Program-made: the position numbers and the translations under genes | Shown: positions 1 to 4,749 of the stretch, one piece after another | How the letters are laid out: the number at the start of each line of letters is the position of its first letter | Position numbering within the stretch: position 1 is the first letter of the stretch | Notes under the pieces: model-generated | Told to the model about the DNA's origin: nothing | Seen by the model: the letters and a program-made list of their open reading frames with translations, nothing else | Database searches by the model: none | Source: an uncultured Roseburia sp. | GTDB lineage: Bacteria; Bacillota; Clostridia; Lachnospirales; Lachnospiraceae | Length of the DNA stretch: 6,819 nt | NCBI GenBank assembly: GCA_934307185.1 | Contig: CAKRCJ010000119.1 | Location: forward strand, 1-6,819 | Reading direction: 5' to 3'

Positions 1-2117
1 TTCCAGAACTGGGTGCCGATATATCCACAGGTACGTCTTGCAACGCTCATTTTATTCTGGTCGCGGTTGCCACAGTTTGGGCATTCCCAGACTAACTTTC
101 CGTCTTTATCATTTACAATTTTGATTTCACCGGAATATCCACATTCCTGGCAGTAATCACTCTTTGTATTTAATTCTGCATACATGATATTATCATAAAT
201 ATACTGCATTACAGATATAACTGCATCAAGGTTATTCTGCATATTCGGAACCTCCACATAGCTGATGGCTCCACCCGGAGAAAGCTCCTGGAACTGTGAT
301 TCAAACTTCAGTTTATCAAATGCGCTCATGTTCTCGGTCACATGTACATGATAACTATTTGTAATATAGTTCTTATCTGTAACACCCGGAATAACGCCAA
401 AACGTTTCTGCAAGCATTTTGCAAATTTATATGTGGTTGACTCTAATGGTGTTCCGTATAAGCTGAAATCAATATTGTGTTCCTCTTTCCACTTTGTACA
501 TGCATCATTTAAGTGATGCATTACTTCAAGTGCAAATGGTGTTCCGTCCGGATCTGTATGGGAAACACCCTTCATATATCTGGTACATTCACAAAGACCT
601 GCATAACCAAGGGAAATCGTAGAATAACCGCCGTACAAAAGTCTGTCGATGGTCTCGCCCTTTTTCAGCCGCGCAAGCGCACCGTTCTGCCAGAGAATAG
701 GAGCAACATCGGAAGGTGTTCCCTTTAGTCTCTCATGTCTTGTCATCAATGCTCTGTGGCAAAGCTCTAATCTCTCATCTAAAATCTCCCAGAACTTCTT
801 TATATCTCTTCCAGAAGAACATGCAACATCTACAAGGTTAATTGTGACAACACCCTGGTTAAATCTTCCGTAGAATTTGAACTTATCATTCTCATCTTTA
901 TAAACGGTTAAGAACGAACGGCAGCCCATGCATGTATAGCAGTTTCCCTGTTTCAGCTTTTTCATGATTTTCTCGGAAATATAATCCGGTACCATTCTCT
1001 TTGCAGTACACTCTGCTGCTAACTTTGTCAAATACCAGTATTTGCTTCCTTCCCTGATATTATCTTCCTCTAAAACATAAATCAGTTTTGGGAAAGCCGG
1101 AGTAATATAAACTCCTTTTTCATTCTTAACTCCTAAAATTCTCTGGTGAAGCACTTCCTCAATTACTGCTGCAAGGTCATCTCTAAGCTGTCCCTCCGGC
1201 ACTTCGTTCAAATACATAAATACTGTTACAAATGGAGCCTGTCCGTTGGTTGTCATCAAAGTGATAACCTGATACTGAATCATCTGTACCCCACGGTTAA
1301 TCTCCTCTTTGACACGCATCTCTGCAATTCTATTTACCATGTCCTCGGTCGGTTCAACACCGGCAGCCTCTAATTCCTCGCGGACGGTTCTTCTGAACTT
1401 CTGACGGCTGACATCTACAAACGGTGCAAGATGGGAAAGAGAAATACTCTGTCCACCATACTGTGAGCTTGCAATCTGCGCAATTGCCTGTGTTGCAATA
1501 TTGCATGCTGTGGAAAAGCTCTTTGGTCTGTCAATCATCGTCTCACTGATAACCGTACCATTCTGAAGCATATCCTCTAAATTCACAAGACAGCAGTTAT
1601 GCATATGCTGTGCAAAATAGTCTGCGTCATGGAAGTGGATAATTCCTTTTTCATGCGCTTCTACAATATCCTCATCTAACAAAAATCTTCTGGTGATATC
1701 CTTGCTCACCTCACCTGCCATGTAGTCACGCTGTACGCTGTTTACGGTAGGATTTTTGTTGGAATTTTCCTGCTTTACTTCTTCATTATTACACTCTAAC
1801 AGACTTAAAATCTGTTCATCCGTAGAATTGGATTTACGTACCAAAGCTCTCTTATAACGATAAGTAATATAATTACGTGCCACATTAAATGCGCGCTGAT
1901 TCATAATCTGGTTTTCAACCATATCCTGAATTTCTTCTACGCTCGGTGAACGCTTCATATTCTCACATGCTCTTTCCACATTGGAAATAATCTGCTCTAT
2001 TTTCTCATCTGACAGCTTCTCATAATCAATTACACTGTCATTTGCTCTGCGGATTGCCGCCTCTACCTTCTGAATATCAAAAGTGTCTTCCATTCCGCTT
2101 CTTTTAATAATCTTCAT
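1..2117 (-). CDS. nrdD: Anaerobic (class III) ribonucleoside-triphosphate reductase NrdD, 3' end cut by the window edge
   Basis: This glycyl-radical enzyme reduces NTPs to dNTPs in the cytoplasm under anaerobiosis and is activated by the radical-SAM protein NrdG. 705 residues are visible and the stop lies off the left edge. An ATP-cone occupies about residues 1-95, starting MKIIKRSGMEDTFD. The catalytic barrel follows, with NCCLVNLEDML (C175/C176), the thiyl-radical motif MGCRSFL (C399), and GRFNQGVVTINL. A zinc-ribbon CxxC pair sits at C656/C659 and C679/C682, then the glycyl-radical motif RRTCGYIG with Gly698. E. coli NrdD has 712 residues with its radical at Gly681, so only a few C-terminal residues are missing. 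The paired active-site cysteines resemble the formate-using E. coli type (inference). The start at 2117 is chosen because an in-frame stop lies just upstream and the ATP-cone begins at once. Its GGAG is unusually far away (14 nt). nrdG probably follows off the window. No frameshift was seen. Confidence 0.96.
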   Translation of the reverse strand, partial: MKIIKRSGMEDTFDIQKVEAAIRRANDSVIDYEKLSDEKIEQIISNVERACENMKRSPSVEEIQDMVENQIMNQRAFNVARNYITYRYKRALVRKSNSTDEQILSLLECNNEEVKQENSNKNPTVNSVQRDYMAGEVSKDITRRFLLDEDIVEAHEKGIIHFHDADYFAQHMHNCCLVNLEDMLQNGTVISETMIDRPKSFSTACNIATQAIAQIASSQYGGQSISLSHLAPFVDVSRQKFRRTVREELEAAGVEPTEDMVNRIAEMRVKEEINRGVQMIQYQVITLMTTNGQAPFVTVFMYLNEVPEGQLRDDLAAVIEEVLHQRILGVKNEKGVYITPAFPKLIYVLEEDNIREGSKYWYLTKLAAECTAKRMVPDYISEKIMKKLKQGNCYTCMGCRSFLTVYKDENDKFKFYGRFNQGVVTINLVDVACSSGRDIKKFWEILDERLELCHRALMTRHERLKGTPSDVAPILWQNGALARLKKGETIDRLLYGGYSTISLGYAGLCECTRYMKGVSHTDPDGTPFALEVMHHLNDACTKWKEEHNIDFSLYGTPLESTTYKFAKCLQKRFGVIPGVTDKNYITNSYHVHVTENMSAFDKLKFESQFQELSPGGAISYVEVPNMQNNLDAVISVMQYIYDNIMYAELNTKSDYCQECGYSGEIKIVNDKDGKLVWECPNCGNRDQNKMSVARRTCGYIGTQFW

Positions 2118-2137
2118 TTCTTTTTTTCGCTCTCCAT
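2114..2137 (-). other. Candidate 7-codon leader ORF overlapping the nrdD start
   Basis: A tiny ORF, MESEKKK, starts 20 nt upstream of nrdD in another frame. It ends in a TGA that overlaps the nrdD ATG (ATGA overlap). An AAGG lies 4 nt before its ATG, a short spacing. Its GAG codon forms part of the GGAG that would otherwise serve nrdD at an overlong distance of 14 nt. This arrangement would suit translational coupling, but at seven codons chance cannot be excluded. Confidence 0.3.
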
Positions 2138-2161
2138 TCTACCTTAACTAAATCTCTGTTT

Positions 2162-2179
2162 CTAAAAAATCTCCGGCAT
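2162..2179 (-). other. Candidate 5-codon leader peptide ORF in the nrdD 5' leader
   Basis: A short ORF, MPEIF, has a GGAG at 2186-2189 spaced 6 nt from its ATG, a better placed ribosome binding site than that of nrdD itself. Its ATG lies in the 3' arm of the leader hairpin and its GGAG in the loop, so a ribosome starting here would melt the hairpin. The peptide has no recognisable regulatory codon run. Coding status is inference only. Confidence 0.25.
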
Positions 2180-2197
2180 GCTTTTCTCCGCTGCCAG
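2164..2197 (-). terminator. Terminator-like hairpin in the nrdD leader (possible attenuator or 5' stabilising hairpin)
   Basis: Read on the minus strand, CTGGCAGC pairs with GCATGCCGG: about 8 bp with one G-U and one bulged A, and an 8-nt loop GGAGAAAA. It is followed by AGA and six T residues. It begins only about 6 nt after the predicted transcription start. It may therefore protect the mRNA 5' end rather than terminate transcription. The U-run after a GC-rich stem keeps attenuation possible. Confidence 0.4.
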
Positions 2198-2208
2198 TGT
2201 CAGAATTC

Positions 2209-2236
2209 ATTATACAATATCTTGTGTCTTTGTCAA
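2209..2236 (-). promoter_or_regulatory. Sigma-A promoter of nrdD
   Basis: On the minus strand a perfect -35 TTGACA (2231-2236) and a perfect -10 TATAAT (2209-2214) are separated by 16 bp. The predicted transcription start is near 2202, giving a leader of about 85 nt before the nrdD ATG. The region upstream of the -35 element is AT-rich. The NrdR box overlaps this promoter. Confidence 0.85.
2212..2227 (-). promoter_or_regulatory. NrdR box, proximal, within the nrdD promoter
   Basis: The plus-strand sequence ATACAATATCTTGTGT matches the NrdR-box consensus acaCwAtATaTwGTgt at 14 of 16 positions. It fills most of the -35/-10 spacer and overlaps half of the -10 element. NrdR is the ATP/dATP-sensing repressor of ribonucleotide reductase genes, so binding here would block RNA polymerase when dATP is plentiful. 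The nrdR gene itself is not in this window. Confidence 0.75.
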
Positions 2237-2242
2237 CACACT

Positions 2243-2258
2243 TTACTACATTATGTAT
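2243..2258 (-). promoter_or_regulatory. NrdR box, distal and degenerate
   Basis: TTACTACATTATGTAT matches the NrdR consensus at about 10 of 16 positions and keeps the outer CwA and wGT half-sites. Its centre is exactly 31 bp from that of the proximal box, the three-helical-turn spacing known for paired NrdR boxes. The spacing raises confidence in an otherwise weak match. TTATGTA recurs 12 bp further on (2251-2257 and 2263-2269), which may be chance. Confidence 0.5.
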
Positions 2259-2272
2259 GATGTTATGTAAAC

Positions 2273-2316
2273 AAAAAAGATAGCAAAAACACTGCAACCC
2301 CAGTATTCATGCTACC
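2273..2316 (-). terminator. Intrinsic terminator of the marR-type gene
   Basis: On the minus strand GGTAGCA pairs with TGCTATC (7 bp, one G-U). After a T-T mismatch, GAATACTG pairs with CAGTGTTT around a GGGTTG loop. The result is a stem of about 15 bp followed directly by six T residues. It lies about 65 nt past the repressor stop and just before the nrdD control region, so it insulates nrdD from upstream transcription. Confidence 0.8.
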
Positions 2317-2380
2317 CTTCACTAATGTGTACAAAAATATCCCTGATAAATTGTAAATTTTTTACGATATTTTTTTACCA

Positions 2381-2875
2381 CTATATCTTGTGGTCATGCT
2401 TTTTCGTCCTACCATTCCCACAGTTTTTTTCACATTCGTTTATCACACCGATATTTTCCATAATCCGGTCGAGGTACGCTTTTAACTGTGCCGTTTCTTC
2501 CTTATCAAAACCGTTTAAGACCGTCTCCTCCATCTCACGCACATCCATATCTGCTCTTTGTACCATATTTTTTGCTTTCTGCGTAAGTGAAATTTTTTTT
2601 AATCTTGCATCATGGCTGACGCTCTCCCTTGTCACAAGCCCTTTTTTCTCCATAAGCTGCAACATGTTCGACGCAGTCGCCCTCGATACTTTAAACTCCT
2701 GCTCGATATCCTTCTGGTAAATTTCTTCCCCCGAATGTTCGTTTAAATATCCCATTGTCCAACGCTGCATCCCGGTAATATCTCCTTCGTTTGCCAGACG
2801 CTTTGCCTCCATCTGCTTATGAATACGGTTATGAATGAGCCGCATTTTATATCCTACACTGTCCTCATGTCTCAT
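2381..2875 (-). CDS. MarR-family transcriptional regulator, likely repressor of the adjacent ABC exporter
   Basis: A 164-residue winged-helix protein of typical MarR length, cytoplasmic and expected to act as a DNA-binding dimer. An N-terminal dimerisation helix (IHNRIHKQMEAKRLANEG) leads to TGMQRWTMGYL. The DNA-binding domain spans about residues 50-100, with the recognition helix SRATASNMLQLMEKKG at 64-79 and the wing RESVSHDARLKKISLT with the family's Asp89/Arg91 pair. A long C-terminal helix completes the dimer interface. The tail ends with Cys148, Cys152, His160 and His162. The gene is divergent from two exporter genes, with a palindrome between them, which suggests repression relieved by a toxic ligand. 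The start at 2875 fits the family alignment but its GGAG lies 16 nt away. Met11 has a better spaced AGGA and is the alternative start. The ligand cannot be told from the sequence. Confidence 0.9.
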   Translation of the reverse strand: MRHEDSVGYKMRLIHNRIHKQMEAKRLANEGDITGMQRWTMGYLNEHSGEEIYQKDIEQEFKVSRATASNMLQLMEKKGLVTRESVSHDARLKKISLTQKAKNMVQRADMDVREMEETVLNGFDKEETAQLKAYLDRIMENIGVINECEKNCGNGRTKKHDHKI

Positions 2876-2909
2876 TTTTTCTTTCTTAATTCTCCACCAA
2901 AATTTATCA

Positions 2910-2938
2910 TTGACATTCTGTTTTGTATGCCTTATAAA
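2910..2938 (+). promoter_or_regulatory. Sigma-A promoter of the ABC exporter operon
   Basis: A perfect -35 TTGACA (2910-2915) and a -10 TATAAA (2933-2938) are separated by the ideal 17 bp. Transcription should start near 2945, inside the palindrome at 2943-2960, giving a leader of about 55 nt. Such a strong core promoter fits a gene pair held off by a repressor. Confidence 0.85.
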
Positions 2939-2960
2939 TATATTGTTAGCACACTAACAA
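2931..2960 (-). promoter_or_regulatory. Possible promoter of the marR-type gene
   Basis: On the minus strand TTGTTA (2955-2960) and TATAAG (2931-2936) lie 18 bp apart. The -35 falls inside the palindromic operator, and the -10 overlaps the divergent exporter -10. This would allow autorepression through the same site. The match to consensus is modest. Confidence 0.35.
2943..2960. promoter_or_regulatory. Palindromic operator, likely bound by the MarR-family repressor
   Basis: TTGTTAG-CACA-CTAACAA is a perfect 7-bp inverted repeat with a 4-bp centre, 18 bp in all, the usual size of a MarR operator. It begins 4 bp after the exporter -10 and covers the predicted transcription start. It also overlaps the possible -35 of the repressor gene. 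The divergent layout implies one site controlling both directions. No second copy was seen in the gap. Confidence 0.75.
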
Positions 2961-2986
2961 ATAAAAAGCAATAAAAATTATAAAAA

Positions 2987-2992
2987 AAGGAG
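2987..2992 (+). promoter_or_regulatory. Ribosome binding site of the first ABC gene
   Basis: AAGGAG lies 8 nt before the ATG at 3001, near-ideal spacing, and fixes this start. Confidence 0.85.
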
Positions 2993-3000
2993 TTGAAAAT

Positions 3001-4749
3001 ATGCTAAAAACTCTCGGAGCACAAATAAAAGAGTTTAAAAAAGACTCTTTTCTTACTCCGGTTTTCATGATTTTAGAAGTTCTCATGGAAACCATTATTC
3101 CCCTTATGATGGCATCAATTATCGACAATGGTGTTGAAAAAGGAGACATCCATCACATTTATGCCATGGGCGGACTTATGATTGCCGCTGCCGCCGTCTC
3201 ACTTTTTGCCGGTGTCATGGGTGGAAAATACGGTGCAAGGGCCTCTACCGGTTTTGCACGTAATTTAAGGAAAGCAATGTATGAAAACATCCAGACCTTT
3301 TCTTTTTCCAATATTGACAAATTCAGCACTGCTGGTCTTGTCACACGACTTACCACTGATGTAACAAACCTGCAGATGGCATACCAGATGATTTTAAGAA
3401 TGTGTGTGCGTGCGCCTATCTCATTAATCTGTGCGATGTGCATGGCATTTTTTATCAACGCGAGACTTGCCTGCATTTATCTTGGTGCTGTTATCATTCT
3501 CGGTATTATTCTTGCTTTTATCACAGTAAAAGCACATAAATACTTCACGCAGGTTTTCCCGAAATACGATGACTTAAATGCCTCTGTCCAGGAAAATGTG
3601 TCTGCTATCCGTGTCGTAAAAGCTTACGTCCGTGAAGACTATGAAAAGAACCGTTTTACGAAAGCAAGCGAAAATATTTACAAAATGTTCGTAAAAGCAG
3701 AAAGTGTCATTGTCTACAATACACCTGTCATGATGGCTGCAGTCTATACCTGTATCATTTTAATCAGCTGGATTGGTGCAAAAATGATCGTATCCTCCAC
3801 GCTTACCACTGGTGAATTAATGAGTCTCCTCACTTACTGCATGAATATTATGATGAGCCTTATGATGTTATCCATGGTATTTGTTATGATTACAATGAGT
3901 ATTGCCAGTGCAGAACGTATCTGTGAGGTATTAAATGAAAAGAGTGACATCACAAACCCTGAAAAACCTGACTTTGAAGTTACTGACGGAAGCATCCGTT
4001 TTGACCATGTCACCTTCCGTTATAACAAAACTTCTGACAAACCGGTGCTTGACGATGTAAATCTTTCGATAAAATCCGGTGAAACTATCGGTATTATCGG
4101 CGGAACCGGAAGCTCGAAATCTTCCTTTGTAAACCTTATCAGCCGTTTATACGATGTGTCAGAAGGTGCTGTTTACGTCGGTGGGAAAGATGTCCGCTCC
4201 TACGACCTTGATACGCTGCGTAATGAAGTTTCTGTCGTATTACAGAATAACGTTCTTTTCTCCGGTACGATTTACGACAATCTCCGCTGGGGAAATAAAG
4301 ATGCAACCGACGAGCAATGTCAGCATGCCTGTGATCTTGCCTGTGCTTCGGAATTTATCAACCGGTTTCCGGACGGATATAACACCTATATTGAACAGGG
4401 CGGTTCAAATGTCTCTGGTGGTCAGAAACAGCGTCTTTGTATTGCAAGGGCACTGCTTAAAAATCCGAAGATTTTAATTTTAGATGACAGTACAAGTGCT
4501 GTAGATACCGCAACCGATGCTAAAATCCGAAAAGCCTTTGCCGAAGAAATTCCTGATACAACAAAGCTTATTATTGCACAGCGGATTTCTTCCGTCATGA
4601 ATGCAGACCGTATTATTGTGTTAAACAACGGCGTCGTTGACGGCTTCGGAACACACGAAGAATTAATGAATTCAAATGAAATTTACCGCGAAGTCTATGA
4701 GTCCCAGACACAGGGAAGCGGTGATTTTGATGAAGGAGGTGTAAATTAA
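3001..4749 (+). CDS. ABC exporter subunit with fused membrane and ATPase domains, degenerate ATPase site (BmrC/YheI/TM287-like)
   Basis: A 582-residue half-transporter expected in the cytoplasmic membrane, pairing with the next gene product to export drugs or other amphipathic compounds. A type I exporter membrane domain of six helices spans about residues 18-305. The ATPase domain runs from about 330 to 570. It has Walker A GGTGSSKS (367-374, Ser372 where Gly is usual, Lys373 kept), Q-loop Gln415, signature VSGGQ (471-475) and Walker B ILILDD (491-496) with Asp496 replacing the catalytic Glu. The switch is Gln527 in IIAQRIS instead of His. These changes are the hallmark of the degenerate partner in heterodimeric exporters such as BmrCD and TM287/288, not decay, since the frame is intact and its own signature is good. 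Length matches BmrC. The stop overlaps the next ATG by one base, so the two are co-translated. The substrate is unknown. Confidence 0.93.
   Translation: MLKTLGAQIKEFKKDSFLTPVFMILEVLMETIIPLMMASIIDNGVEKGDIHHIYAMGGLMIAAAAVSLFAGVMGGKYGARASTGFARNLRKAMYENIQTFSFSNIDKFSTAGLVTRLTTDVTNLQMAYQMILRMCVRAPISLICAMCMAFFINARLACIYLGAVIILGIILAFITVKAHKYFTQVFPKYDDLNASVQENVSAIRVVKAYVREDYEKNRFTKASENIYKMFVKAESVIVYNTPVMMAAVYTCIILISWIGAKMIVSSTLTTGELMSLLTYCMNIMMSLMMLSMVFVMITMSIASAERICEVLNEKSDITNPEKPDFEVTDGSIRFDHVTFRYNKTSDKPVLDDVNLSIKSGETIGIIGGTGSSKSSFVNLISRLYDVSEGAVYVGGKDVRSYDLDTLRNEVSVVLQNNVLFSGTIYDNLRWGNKDATDEQCQHACDLACASEFINRFPDGYNTYIEQGGSNVSGGQKQRLCIARALLKNPKILILDDSTSAVDTATDAKIRKAFAEEIPDTTKLIIAQRISSVMNADRIIVLNNGVVDGFGTHEELMNSNEIYREVYESQTQGSGDFDEGGVN
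4733..4739 (+). promoter_or_regulatory. Strong ribosome binding site of the second ABC gene
   Basis: AAGGAGG sits inside the last codons of the first ABC gene, 9 nt before the overlapping ATG at 4749. It is an almost full anti-Shine-Dalgarno match and would support equal output of the two subunits. Confidence 0.85.

Noticed and set aside
72..152. The two CxxC pairs read as a separate small zinc-finger protein
   Set aside because: They are in frame with nrdD and form the normal C-terminal zinc ribbon of class III reductases.
513..1373. Three plus-strand ORFs of about 71-75 codons
   Set aside because: They lie antisense inside the conserved nrdD gene, have no ribosome binding site worth noting and no recognisable domain.
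2325..2720. A 131-codon plus-strand ORF rich in Phe, Ser and Ile
   Set aside because: It mirrors the MarR-family gene on the other strand. Its hydrophobic look follows from the reverse complement of charged AAA/GAA codons.
2977..2982. A minus-strand TATAAT as a marR promoter -10
   Set aside because: No -35-like element lies at 15-19 bp upstream; it is part of an AT-rich run just before the exporter ribosome binding site.
4098..4590. Reading the first ABC gene as decayed because of its altered Walker A, Walker B and switch residues
   Set aside because: The frame is complete and the altered residues are the known set of degenerate-site changes in heterodimeric exporters. The partner is altered in the complementary place.
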